From Bradyrhizobium cajani (GTDB lineage: Bacteria > Pseudomonadota > Alphaproteobacteria > Rhizobiales > Xanthobacteraceae), in NCBI RefSeq assembly GCF_009759665.1, contig NZ_WQNE01000049.1, positions 1 to 41,380 of the forward strand: a DNA stretch of 41,380 bases, written 5' to 3'. This document shows positions 24,548-33,216 of the stretch, one piece after another (within the stretch, counting starts at the first letter, position 1; the number at the start of each line of letters is the position of its first letter). Position numbers and translations under genes: made by a program. The notes under the pieces were generated by a model, which was given only the letters and a program-made list of their open reading frames with translations, ran no database searches and had not been told where the DNA came from.

Positions 24548-25561
24548 ATGGACTCCCTCAAGTCTAGCATTGGGAAAGTCGCCACCGGCGCCGGATTGAC
24601 CCACGAAGAAGCAGCATCGGCATTCCAAATAATCATGTCTGGCGAGGCCACGCCTTCACAGCTTGGTGGGCTCCTGATGGCGCTGCGGGTGCGGGGCGAA
24701 ACCGTCGAGGAGATCACGGGAGCGGTTTCGGCCATGCGCAGCAAGATGCTCCGGGTGAGCGCGCCCGCCGAGGCAATCGACATTGTCGGCACCGGAGGGG
24801 ATGGTTCTGGCACCGTGAACGTGTCCACATGTGCCGCTTTCATTGTCGCAGGCGCTGGCGTTCCAGTTGCAAAACATTGCAACGGAGCGGCCTCCTCGCG
24901 CTCAGGTTCCGCCGACGTCCTCGCGTCGCTCGGCGTGAAGCTTGATCTGGATCCTGATCGCGTTGGCCGGTGTGTGCGCGAAGCTGGAATTGGATTTATG
25001 TATTCGCCCATCCATCATCCCGTGATGAAGCACGTCCGCTCGACACGGGCCGAGCTTGCGACTCGTACCATCTTCAATATGCTGGGCCCGCTAGCCAATC
25101 CGGCAGGGATCACGCGGCAGCTTGTGGGGGTTTTTTCGCGACGGTGGGTGCAGCCTTTCGCGGAAGTGTTGAAGACTCTTGGCGCTGAGTCGGCCTGGGT
25201 CGTGCATGGTTTGGATGGGCTCGACGAGCTCACTCTTACCGGTCCTACTCTAGTCGCCGCACTTAGCGAGGGCAGTATCCGCACATTCGAGGTGACGCCG
25301 GAGGAAGCAGGCCTCACTCGTTGTGGCGGAGAAAGTCTAAAGGGCGGCGATGCCGACGCTGGCGCAGTGGCGCTACAACGCGTGCTGGAAGGCATACGAG
25401 GCCCGTATCGGGACATCGCGATTTTCAACGCCGCAGCAGGGCTGGTGGTCGCCGGCCACGTCAAGACCCTAAAGGAGGCCGTCGCCATTGGAGAGCAATC
25501 ACTCGATACGGGCGCCGCAGCGGCCCGACTGAAGCGTCTGATCGAAGTGTCAAACGCTTGA
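24548..25561 (+). CDS. trpD: Anthranilate phosphoribosyltransferase (TrpD)
   Basis: 337 aa, normal length. It joins anthranilate and PRPP in the second committed step of tryptophan synthesis. The glycine loop IDIVGTGGDGSGTVNVSTCA is intact, as is HHPVMKHVRSTRAELATRTI with the anthranilate-contacting Arg region. The second conserved motif, usually KHGNR, reads KHCNG here (about residues 113-117), a striking change at a PRPP/anthranilate-contacting loop. ATG 24548 gives the family-typical start MDSLKSSIGKVATGAGLT; the frame is open upstream to 24443. trpC follows 14 bp later. Found in island DNA, it is probably an additional copy; that the chromosome has another is inference. Confidence 0.88.
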   Translation: MDSLKSSIGKVATGAGLTHEEAASAFQIIMSGEATPSQLGGLLMALRVRGETVEEITGAVSAMRSKMLRVSAPAEAIDIVGTGGDGSGTVNVSTCAAFIVAGAGVPVAKHCNGAASSRSGSADVLASLGVKLDLDPDRVGRCVREAGIGFMYSPIHHPVMKHVRSTRAELATRTIFNMLGPLANPAGITRQLVGVFSRRWVQPFAEVLKTLGAESAWVVHGLDGLDELTLTGPTLVAALSEGSIRTFEVTPEEAGLTRCGGESLKGGDADAGAVALQRVLEGIRGPYRDIAIFNAAAGLVVAGHVKTLKEAVAIGEQSLDTGAAAARLKRLIEVSNA

Positions 25562-25575
25562 CGACGGGATAGCCA

Positions 25576-26394
25576 ATGTCGGACTTTCTGAGCAGGATCG
25601 AGGCCTATAAGCGCGAGGAGATCATCTACGCCAAGGGAGCAGTTCCGCTATCAGAGGTCGAGGCGCTCGCACGGCGTGCTCCGGCGCCACGCGGATTTGT
25701 CAGCGCGATCCGCAACAAGCATGTTGCGCGCGAGTACGCACTAATTGCCGAGATAAAGAGGGCATCCCCCTCTAGAGGCCTCATTCGCGCCGACTTCGAT
25801 CCGTCCTTGCTGGCGAAAGCCTATGAAGCCGGCGGAGCAGCCTGCCTCTCGGTCCTGACGGATGGGAAGTCCTTTCAGGGACATCTCGATTTTATGATGG
25901 CAGCGCGAGCTGCAACAAGTCTGCCGATACTGCGAAAGGACTTCATCTTCGATACCTATCAGGTAATCGAAGCGCGCGCCTATGGATCTGATTGCATCCT
26001 GATCATCATGGCGGCTCTCGACGACGGCGCTGCCCGCGATATCGAAGCCGCCGCACACTCATATGGTATGGACGTCCTAATCGAGATCCATGATCGGGAG
26101 GAGCTCGAGCGCGCGCTAAGGCTTCATTCGCCCATGATTGGCATTAACAACCGTAACTTGCGTACCTTTGTGACAACCCTAGCGATCACAGAAGCGCTGG
26201 CGCCGCTGGTTCCACGAGACCGTTTAACCGTCTGCGAAAGCGGCATCTTTGCGAATTCCGATCTGCAGCGGCTCTCACGGGTAGGCGTCTCAACTTTCCT
26301 CGTCGGCGAGAGTTTGATGCGACAGTCCGATGTCACGGCAGCAACCCTTGCGCTGCTATCGCAGCGGCCTGCCGTTAGGCCCGGAACGCATTGA
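25576..26394 (+). CDS. trpC: Indole-3-glycerol phosphate synthase (TrpC)
   Basis: 272 aa, full TIM-barrel length. Active-site segments are intact: IAEIKRASPSRGLIR (catalytic Lys), LPILRKDFIFDTYQVIEARA (catalytic Lys in the KDF motif), VLIEIHDREELERAL, GINNRNLRTF and the phosphate loop VCESGIF. It closes the indole ring from CdRP to indole-3-glycerol phosphate. It is co-transcribed with trpD. trpF, trpA, trpB and trpE are not nearby, so only these two steps are duplicated on the island. Confidence 0.9.
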   Translation: MSDFLSRIEAYKREEIIYAKGAVPLSEVEALARRAPAPRGFVSAIRNKHVAREYALIAEIKRASPSRGLIRADFDPSLLAKAYEAGGAACLSVLTDGKSFQGHLDFMMAARAATSLPILRKDFIFDTYQVIEARAYGSDCILIIMAALDDGAARDIEAAAHSYGMDVLIEIHDREELERALRLHSPMIGINNRNLRTFVTTLAITEALAPLVPRDRLTVCESGIFANSDLQRLSRVGVSTFLVGESLMRQSDVTAATLALLSQRPAVRPGTH

Positions 26395-26523
26395 TGCACG
26401 CAGAATCCTCCGCTCCGACTCGATTAGCTCCCGTTCGGCAAGACCGGCATCGGCCTATGCGCGTGGCAGCAATCGCCTCGGCCTACATTGACGGTCCGGC
26501 CAACTCTTTCGAAACGTATCGCA

Positions 26524-26826
26524 ATGATCATCGAATACTCACGTAAACGTGGCCTACACCTGCACGATCCCTTCGATTTCCGTAAGCTTAAGCTCGTATT
26601 CAAGGCTGAAGCGCCTGTAGGATCGCCTGCTTTAAGAGGGATTGTCATCGCGGACAGGGACAATGCACTGGTACCTGTTGATCTTATTCCCGTTCTGCCA
26701 GGCACCCCGCATGACGATAACTCCTGGGCAACAGCTTACCGAAAGATGGTTGAATTGGCCCGCGAGCTAAACTGGATCGATGTCGACGCAAACGCAATTC
26801 GCGTGCACATCGAGAAAAAATTCTGA
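26524..26826 (+). CDS. Conserved-looking small protein, unrecognised
   Basis: 100 aa from ATG 26524 (MIIEYSRKRGLHLHDPFDFR), mixed charged and hydrophobic, ending NAIRVHIEKKF. There is no motif I can name. The composition and even residue distribution look like a real soluble protein. The frame is open to 26488. It follows trpC by 130 bp on the same strand and could be in the same transcript. Confidence 0.5.
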   Translation: MIIEYSRKRGLHLHDPFDFRKLKLVFKAEAPVGSPALRGIVIADRDNALVPVDLIPVLPGTPHDDNSWATAYRKMVELARELNWIDVDANAIRVHIEKKF

Positions 26827-27111
26827 TTATGGACGCCCCACTCCCGTAGCGAGGCGGCCGGTCCAGTAGACGTTACCCCCGGGTTGCCGCAGGTATCTGC
26901 CGCCGGCCGTCATCGGGGAGCAAGGGGATTGGTCTGGTGGCGTTCCAAATCGGATTTTGAATGGCTTGGCGTAGCGGCCCCGCGACCGCCTGGGAGCCGC
27001 TCCTCAATCAACCGATGACAACGCAATCGAACTCCACGACCCAGGATCTGACTTTCCATTTGGCCACGTCGGAACGACGACGATGTCAACGACGAAAACG
27101 GCGAGCGACTG

Positions 27112-28641
27112 ATGATAAATCTTAGCACTCTGGTTGAGAGCAACGCGGCGTTCGAGGCCGACAAAGCCGCAATCCATTTTGAGGGGACCACGTTGACCTA
27201 TGGCGCTCTCTTCGGCCGTATCGAACAGGCCGCGCGAGCCTTGAAAGTCCGGCTCGGCGTCGAGAGAGGTGACCGCATTGCGATCCTTAGCCTCAATCGG
27301 CCTGACTATCTCGTTCTGCTGTATGCCTGCGCCCGGCTCGGCGCAATTCTCGTACCGTTAAATTGGCGGCTTGCGATCGCCGAGCAGCTCTTCATCCTGT
27401 CCGATGCTGGTATCAAAGTCCTTGTGCTTGAACCGGCCTTTGAGAGACTCCTCCCGACGCTAGCGGAGCAGTTGCCCTCGGCAACCATTATAGGATTCGA
27501 CTTTGACCCAGTCGGCGGAAGCAAATGGTGTGAGCTGCTCGAGGAAGCGCGCGGTGATGACCGCAACGCGTATGTCGATCTGTCCTGCCCACTCCTGATC
27601 GTCTATACGTCGGGAACTACGGGACGACCCAAGGGCGCTGTGCTGCGCCAGGAAGCCTTGCTTTGGAATGGCGTCATGAGTCGGCACATGCATGGGCTCG
27701 GCCCCAGCGATCATATCCTGTCCGTGTTGCCTTTGTTTCACGTCGGCGGCCTCAACATTCTGACCACGCCAGCGCTGCATTACGGCGCAACCGTGACGCT
27801 CCACGGGCGGTTTACGCCAGAGGCAACGCTTGCAGCGTTTGAGCGCGATCAACCCACTTTAACTGTATTGGTGCCAGCGACGATCCAAGCTCTGGCCGGT
27901 CATCCCGGGTGGCCGATGGTCAACGTATCCTCACTGAAGGCCATCTCCACCGGCTCAACCATGGTGCCAAGGCACGTCATCAAACAATTGGCCGAACGCG
28001 GCGTAACGGTGCTGCAGGTTTATGGCTCGACGGAAACCAGTCCAATTGCTCTCTATACACGGCGAGGCGGCGATCTCACACGTGATGGTTCGACCGGACT
28101 GCCGGGCCTGTGCTGCGAAGTGGCAATCATGAATGATGCCGGCGATAGGCTGCCGCCAGGCACTGCAGGCGAGATTGCAGTACGCGGGCCCAATCTCTTC
28201 TCTGAATATTGGAACAACCAACATGCAACCCGCGAGGTTTTGCGCAACGGCTGGTATTATACTGGCGATGTCGGTCGCCACGATACGGATGGATATTTTT
28301 GGGTACTAGATCGCAAGAAGAATATGATCATTTCCGGCGGAGAAAACATTTATCCGGCGGAGGTAGAGCGGGTGCTTACGGGACACCCCGATGTCGCGGA
28401 GTGCGCCGTTATCGGCCGGCCCGACCCTCGTTGGGAGGAAGTGCCCGTCGCCTATGTAGTCAAGCAGCGCGGGGCCCGGATTGAGGCGGACCTGCTGATC
28501 GCCTTTGTGAAGGCGCAGCTCGCAGGCTTTAAGGCGCCACGCGAAATCATCTTTACAGATGGGTTGCCGAAGACGGAGTTGGGCAAAATCCAGCATTTCA
28601 AGTTGAAGGAGCTCGATGCCCGCACAAGCAGTCAAATCTAG
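27112..28641 (+). CDS. Acyl-CoA synthetase (AMP-forming, ANL superfamily)
   Basis: 509 aa, full length. Core motifs in order: the P-loop-like LLIVYTSGTTGRPKGAVLR (about residue 164), VYGSTETSPIALY (about residue 303), the hinge-region YYTGDVGRHDTDGYFWVLDR (about residue 383) and the catalytic Lys end LPKTELGKIQHFKLKE (about residue 484). It activates a carboxylic acid as acyl-AMP and transfers it to CoA. Similarity is to fatty/short-chain acyl-CoA ligases; the acid is unknown. In this setting it could supply the acyl-CoA for the carboxylase operon 5 kb upstream or a starter for the NRPS, but that is inference. ATG 27112 is supported by a purine-rich GGCGAGCG just before it. Confidence 0.85.
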   Translation: MINLSTLVESNAAFEADKAAIHFEGTTLTYGALFGRIEQAARALKVRLGVERGDRIAILSLNRPDYLVLLYACARLGAILVPLNWRLAIAEQLFILSDAGIKVLVLEPAFERLLPTLAEQLPSATIIGFDFDPVGGSKWCELLEEARGDDRNAYVDLSCPLLIVYTSGTTGRPKGAVLRQEALLWNGVMSRHMHGLGPSDHILSVLPLFHVGGLNILTTPALHYGATVTLHGRFTPEATLAAFERDQPTLTVLVPATIQALAGHPGWPMVNVSSLKAISTGSTMVPRHVIKQLAERGVTVLQVYGSTETSPIALYTRRGGDLTRDGSTGLPGLCCEVAIMNDAGDRLPPGTAGEIAVRGPNLFSEYWNNQHATREVLRNGWYYTGDVGRHDTDGYFWVLDRKKNMIISGGENIYPAEVERVLTGHPDVAECAVIGRPDPRWEEVPVAYVVKQRGARIEADLLIAFVKAQLAGFKAPREIIFTDGLPKTELGKIQHFKLKELDARTSSQI

Positions 28642-28799
28642 GCAGATTGAATGTATAGGATTGGACACCAACGGTAGTATCTACCTTTCAAGCCCGACTT
28701 GGCTACTCAAGCCATCATCGCCTCCAATCTGCTTCTGGCCTTTTTGTGTCACACAAGATCGCAGTAATCGGTTCGGAGTTGTCGACTAAAACAGGTAGT

Positions 28800-29271
28800 C
28801 GTCCGTATGAATCAAGAACCTCGGACGAGCCGAGCCAGGAGAGAAACTTGGGCGCAACACCAGTTTCCCCCACGGCGAGGCCCGGAAGTGATAGCCAGCA
28901 CTCGAGGACCGCGTCGATGGCGTCTCCTTCGCGATACCATCGTTAATTGCCCGTGCCGCACTCGATCTGATCTGGCGATGACCGGCTCGACAGTGGCCCC
29001 CGCGGAGCGCGCTTGGTTTGGTGGTGTAACCCGCCATTTCTGTCCGAGATGAACGCCCTTAGCGTGTAATGCGGGGAAGTCGCAGCGACAGCCTGGTCGA
29101 GCCCCTTGCGCTCGATGCTGTTTGATGACCACCTCCATCTGGAGGATGACGGTTACAAGTGTGTGATCGTTAAGCCGTTGCAGAGCATCGTCTTCACATG
29201 GGCCACGAATTGCCCGTCTTGGCGTGAACCAGCGTGTTGCCGACCTAAACTTCGGCGCCAAACGTAAGGTC
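28800..29271 (-). pseudogene. IS5-family transposase, C-terminal part (interrupted by IS66)
   Basis: Pieces in several minus-strand frames: FGAEV and VGNTLVHAK, then GQFVAHVKTMLCNGLTITHL, then VVIKQHRAQGARPGC, GQKWRVTPPNQ and VEPVIARSDRVRHGQLT. In order these correspond to the end of an IS5-type DDE transposase (FGVKVSVATTL, GQFVAHVKALPGNPYDGHTL, KRRVTPKIKRELRRRSAVEP with the catalytic Glu). Many frameshifts have accumulated. The upstream part of the same gene is at 32398-32560, beyond the IS66 insertion. Confidence 0.65.
29264..29271 (+). repeat. Target-site duplication of the IS66 element (left)
   Basis: GTAAGGTC directly abuts the left inverted repeat and is repeated exactly at 32398-32405 after the right inverted repeat. 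Eight base pairs is the usual IS66 duplication length. Confidence 0.9.
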
Positions 29272-29292
29272 GTAACCGGTATGCGCTCCCAC
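29272..29292 (+). repeat. Left terminal inverted repeat of the IS66 element
   Basis: It starts GTAACCGGTATGCGCTCCCA. Compared with the other end it shares GTAA, CGG, ATG and CCCAC in register. Confidence 0.8.
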
Positions 29293-29299
29293 ATCCGCA

Positions 29300-29891
29300 G
29301 TGATCAGCGGGCGCGTGCGTAGCGTCGGCATCCAGTATTGGCGCAGCGCCTCGACGGCCGCTGGAATATCGAGGTGGGCGTTGCGGAGAAAGTCCTCGAT
29401 TTCGCGGCCGCTTCGCGGCGGTCCGAGCAGCGGACCACCCGATCGTCACGACAGTGCAGCAGGACGGGCAGCAGCAGGCCGTGATTGACGTCGCTGGTGT
29501 CCAGCAACGGCGCCCACGCCGACAGCCTGAGCCGCATCGCGACATAGAAGCCCTGGCACCAGGGACGCGCATCGATATCGCCATTGGCTTCGCGCCGGTG
29601 CATCGGCGCGAACTGGCGAGGCATGGTCGAAAGGGTCTGGCGGATCTCGTTATGATGCAGCGCGACGGCGGAAATCGCCGCGAACTCCGGGGTGCCGCCG
29701 TGGTTGAAAGCATCGGCATCGATGGCGAGCAGCGGGCAGATCCAGTCGAGCGGGCTCGTCGACACCGGTCCGGTCCCGATCGCGGCGACGTAACCGTCGA
29801 GCATGGGGAGATTGGTGGCGGCGGGATGCCGATCGACGCGAGCCTGGAGCCATCGCTCGAGGTCCGTAAGCCGTATCGCGGCGGCGGCCAT
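29300..29891 (-). pseudogene. UPF0149/YecA-family passenger protein, frameshifted
   Basis: It starts MAAAAIRLTDLERWLQARVD at 29891. The family pattern is clear: MLDGYVAAIGTGP, SPLDWICPLLA, FAPMHRREANGDIDARPWCQ and GFYVAMRLRLSAWAPLL. Near 29400 the frame changes; the family-like end DFLRNAHLDIPAAVEALRQY is in the neighbouring frame. The gene begins 22 bp after the tnpC end and is a passenger of the IS66 element. The function of YecA-type proteins is unclear; many have a SEC-C metal-binding motif, which is not seen here. Confidence 0.7.
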
Positions 29892-29912
29892 CGACGACGA
29901 TGCGACGTGGGC

Positions 29913-31465
29913 TCACGCGGCTGCCTGCGCAGTGCGCTGGCGGGCAGCCTTCCAGTTCCAGGCAAGCAGCTCGTGGAGCTGATGGCTCTTGGTGCGCCCG
30001 GAGACGATGCGCTCCAGCACGTCGGTCAGATTAGCCCTGCGGATCGAGCTCATGGAGCTTTGCGGTGTTCACGATTGACGCCAGGATCGCCCAGCTCTCG
30101 GCACCGCCTTCGCTGCCGCTGAACAACGAGTTGCGCCTCCCCATGGCAATCGGGCGTATGGAACGCTCGACCGTATTGCTGTCGACCTCGACGCGGCCGT
30201 CGCGGAGAAACAACGTCAACCCGTCCCAGTGGTTGAGCGCGTAGTTGATGGCCTCCGTCAGCTTCGACTGGGAGAAGAGCTGGTCGACCATGGCGGTCAG
30301 CCGTGCCCTGAGCGCCGCCATCAACGGAGCGGCCCCGGTGCGGCGGGCGGCCAGCCGTTGCTCGGCACCGCTGCCGCGGATCTCGGCTTCGAGCGCATAG
30401 ACCACCAGCAGGCGTTCGATCACCTCGCGCGCGAACGGCGACTGCGTCATTTTGAACACCTCGACGAATTTGCGCCGGGCATGGGCGAGACAAAAGGCGA
30501 GCTGGATCGCGCCGCCATGACCGCGGGCGAGCGCCTTGTAGGCGGCATAACCGTCCACCTGCAGAATGCCGGAAAAATCCGTCAATTGTCTGGCGATCTC
30601 CTCGGTGCCGCGGCCGTCGGCGAACACGTAGGCGACCGCCGGCGGCGAAGGGCCACCCCATGGCCGGTCATCCATGGCATGCGCCCAGAACTGGCAGATG
30701 CGAGTGCGATGTCGTCCGGGATCGAGCACCGGCATCGGAGTCTCGTCGCCGAACACGCGCGGCGAGGCCTGGATTGTGCGCAGCTGGAGCTCATAGAGGC
30801 TCTTGAGCCACCAGGCCGCAACGCTTCACCCAGCCGGCAAGCGTCGATCGGTCAAGATGGATGCCCTGGCCGGCCAAAATCTGCACCTGCCGGTACAGCG
30901 GCAAATACCAGGCGAACTTGGAGACCACCACGTGAGTCACGAGCGCGGTTGAGGCCATGCCGCTCTCGATCAGGCGCGGCAGCACCTTCGCTTGGACCAC
31001 ACCATCGGTGCAGCCGCGGCAGCCATATTTGGGACGGATCGTCCGCAGCACCCGCAGCATCGCCGGGATCACGTCCAGCACCTCGCTGACGTCCTCGCCG
31101 ATCTTGTGGAGCTGGCCCTGGCAGCACGGGCAGGCGGTCGCCTCCGGCTCCAGCACCTGCTCGCAGCGCGGCAGGTGCTTGGGCAGCGCGCCGATGTTGC
31201 GGCGCGCCTTCTTGCGTAGCTTATCAGACGGCTTCGCCGCAGGCGGGGTGGCGCCGGTCTCAAGGTCGTCAAGCTCAAGCGCGAGTTGCTCGGCCACGAG
31301 CGTGGCAAGCCGCTCCGAGCGCTTCCCGAAGATCATCTCCTTGAGCGTCTGCATCGCCCCGCGCAGCTTCTCGTTCTCGACGTCAAGCGCGAGCACCATC
31401 TCGGTCAGAGCCGCCGGATCGGTCGGGAGAGCATCGGGGCGAATCGCCATGATCGAACGATACAT
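29913..31465 (-). pseudogene. tnpC: IS66 transposase TnpC with two single-base frameshifts
   Basis: Three consecutive frames give one full TnpC of about 517 residues. Part 1 (from 31465) has the leucine-zipper-like start VLALDVENEKLRGAMQTLKE, the zinc-binding CPCCQGQL and YGCRGC motifs, and ends TLAGWVKRCG. Part 2 (from about 30815) has VFGDETPMPVLDPG (first catalytic Asp), LQVDGYAAYKAL (second Asp), DSNTVERSIRPIAMGRRNSL (catalytic Glu). Part 3 (from about 30035) has LTDVLERIVSGRTKSHQLHE. An extra base in AAGCGTTGCGG (near 30810) and one in the KLHELDPQ region (near 30036) account for both shifts. GGAG precedes ATG 31465. Confidence 0.88.
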
Positions 31466-31500
31466 GCGCCCACTCCATGCTCCAGCGAAATCATCACCTC

Positions 31501-31854
31501 TCAGCCAACAACGGCCGGCTGCTTCGCAGGCTTGGGAGAGACACGCGTCCGCTCGAGTCCCTCGAGCAGCATCGCGAGCTGCGTCGCACTTAGATGCACC
31601 ACACCGTCGCGGATCGGCGGCCAGGTGAAATGCCTCTGGTGCAACCACTTCGTCACCAGCACCATGCCGCTGCCGTCCCACGCTAAAAGCTTCACTCTGT
31701 CCATGCGTTTGCTGCGGAACACGAAGACGTCGCCACAATACGGGTTCGCACGCAGCGCTTCGCTCACCAGCGCCGACAGCGTGTGCACCGACGTGCGGAA
31801 ATCGACCCGCTGTGTCGCCAGCACCACCTTGAGGCCAGACCGCAGCGCAATCAA
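31501..31854 (-). CDS. tnpB: IS66 accessory protein TnpB
   Basis: 117 aa, complete, with the IS66 Orf2 pattern TQRVDFRTSVHTLSALVSEA, GDVFVFRSKRMDRVKLLAWD, GSGMVLVTKWLHQRHFTWP. It is required with TnpA and TnpC for IS66 transposition; its exact role is unknown. It starts at a TTG that overlaps the tnpA stop (TTGA), indicating translational coupling. Confidence 0.92.
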   Translation of the reverse strand: MIALRSGLKVVLATQRVDFRTSVHTLSALVSEALRANPYCGDVFVFRSKRMDRVKLLAWDGSGMVLVTKWLHQRHFTWPPIRDGVVHLSATQLAMLLEGLERTRVSPKPAKQPAVVG

Positions 31855-32312
31855 CGGATGCCCCGAAGCGCCGACAGCACCGTCAAAAGCGTCGCCAGCT
31901 CCACGCCCGGCTCAACCCGGATGCGCGCCCCACTCAGTTCGATTTCGATCACTCCGCAGTCCTTCGCCGGCGGCGCGGCGATCTCCAAAGGCCTCGTCTG
32001 TGCTGGCGAACTGCGCTCGGCCTCGCCGGCCGTCTCGCCGTCGCTCTCGGCCCCAATTTGGATCGGCACGAAGCTCGACGCCTTGCCGGCTACCACCGTC
32101 GCAACCTGGCGTCGCCACACCGTGAGCAGTCCGCGGGAAACGCCATTGCGTCGCGCCACCTCGGAGATGTTCGCACCTTCCTCAAAGCTCTCCGCCGCGA
32201 TCCGGGCCTTCTCCTCGCCCGTCCATCGTCGCCGCCGGCGCTCCCCGGTGATTACCTCGACGCGACGATAAGAATCGCCTTCCTGTCTGACATCAAGCAT
32301 GGCATTTGCCAT
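31851..32312 (-). CDS. tnpA: IS66 accessory protein TnpA (HTH)
   Basis: 153 aa, complete. The N-terminal helix-turn-helix of the IS3/IS66 type (RRWTGEEKARIAAESFEEGA, ISEVARRNGVSRGLLTVWRR) presumably binds the element ends. The C-terminal part is Ala/Glu-rich and ends VELATLLTVLSALRGIR, also typical. It lies about 60 bp inside the right inverted repeat. Confidence 0.92.
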   Translation of the reverse strand: MANAMLDVRQEGDSYRRVEVITGERRRRRWTGEEKARIAAESFEEGANISEVARRNGVSRGLLTVWRRQVATVVAGKASSFVPIQIGAESDGETAGEAERSSPAQTRPLEIAAPPAKDCGVIEIELSGARIRVEPGVELATLLTVLSALRGIR

Positions 32313-32374
32313 CGTTCCACTTCCAGCGAACCGCTCATGCCAGGCTGTATTGCGCGCAAGCCGACGGATGGCTA

Positions 32375-32397
32375 GGTGGGGGCGTCATGCCGCTTAC
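32375..32397 (-). repeat. Right terminal inverted repeat of the IS66 element
   Basis: Reverse complement starts GTAAGCGGCATGACGCCCCC, the counterpart of the left end at 29272. Confidence 0.8.
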
Positions 32398-32405
32398 GTA
32401 AGGTC
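32398..32405 (+). repeat. Target-site duplication of the IS66 element (right)
   Basis: GTAAGGTC, identical to 29264-29271. Confidence 0.9.
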
Positions 32406-32560
32406 GGTGTGTCCTGCTCTTTCAACAGATCCCACCTCCAGCCCGTGCAAAGTAGACTTTCGGTCCAAGTTGGTGCTGGTTCTGCTGAAGCAGGCGTCGC
32501 GCACGCGCCAGTATACACTCCAACGCCTTCGATCCTGTTGAGTCCAGGAAATTGACTGCA
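32398..32560 (-). pseudogene. IS5-family transposase, middle part (other side of the IS66 insertion)
   Basis: The minus strand reads ALECILARARRLLQQNQHQL and LGPKVYFARAGG, then a stop and KSRTHRPYV. IS5-type transposases read RARRLLQ...KVYSLHAPEVECIGKGKAHRPYEFGV at this place. Removing the IS66 element and one duplication joins HRPYV to FGAEV at 29270 in the same family register. The N-terminal part beyond about 32560 is absent. Confidence 0.65.
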
Positions 32561-32573
32561 AGGCGCACTAGGG

Positions 32574-32607
32574 GCTTGAATCGTACGTGGCGTCAAATTG
32601 TACGATC
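32574..32607 (+). repeat. Dispersed 34-bp motif, copy 3
   Basis: It begins GCTTGAATCGTACGT and continues GGCGTCAAATTGTACGATC, matching the copies at 18571 and 24147. It lies immediately beyond the decayed IS5 transposase and about 610 bp before hisC. Confidence 0.6.
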
Positions 32608-33216
32608 TAAGACAACGAGGCGGTGGTGCATCACCACACCAACTCCAGCTAGGCCGCGGCTTAGGGTTCAGGGGCTCACTTCTCGACGGAGTGCCGGGAG
32701 AACGGATGAGATTCGGCACCACGAGGATGATTGGTCGGAAACTGCTTGAGCGAAGGATAGAGGATTGTACTGGACAGCGCGAGGATGATCGATACGGCCC
32801 CAGTCTTTGAACGAGAGACTTCGCCCGACAAGACCTGCGGACCCATTCGTTCGTGGCTGACATACATCGATAGCGCCATCAAAGGGGTCCGCCAGCTTGG
32901 AACGTCGCTCGTTGAAGAACTGGATCTCTGGATCCTTTTGCAACGGAGCTGTGTGATGCGGAAGATAATAGCTTCTGAGCTCAAGACGACGGACAGCGAA
33001 CGCGTCTTGGTCGTTCAGATCAGTTGAGTTTCGTCCTGCTCACAGCATCGAGATAGCCCACCCGCACGGGTGACTTCAGCTCACCTTCGCTGGCGCCTGA
33101 CCCGATGCGCTCGACCCCACTAAGACTGCTTAGTTCGAACATCCCAGCCCGCCAGCTTTCGGCGCCGTTGGCGCGCCACTCGCGCAAAACTCTTCACCGG
33201 AGAACGAAAGACAATC
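32608..33216. other. Leader region upstream of the hisC-type gene, no clear gene
   Basis: About 600 bp. One 80-codon plus-strand frame (32785-33027, MIDTAPVFERETSPDKTCGP) is unrecognised. A 34-codon frame from ATG 32706 lies about 100 bp after motif copy 3. Neither is supported beyond being open. Confidence 0.4.

Larger units (their letters stand above)
29272..32397 (-). mobile_element. IS66-family insertion sequence with a YecA-type passenger gene
   Basis: A 3126-bp element. The left end GTAACCGGTATGCGCTCCCAC and the reverse complement of the right end GTAAGCGGCATGACGCCCCC agree at most positions, and both ends are bordered by the 8-bp duplication GTAAGGTC. On the minus strand it carries tnpA, tnpB, tnpC and a UPF0149/YecA-like gene, which is the order of several rhizobial IS66 elements. 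tnpC has two frameshifts and the passenger one, so the copy is probably inactive, though its borders are fresh. Confidence 0.9.
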
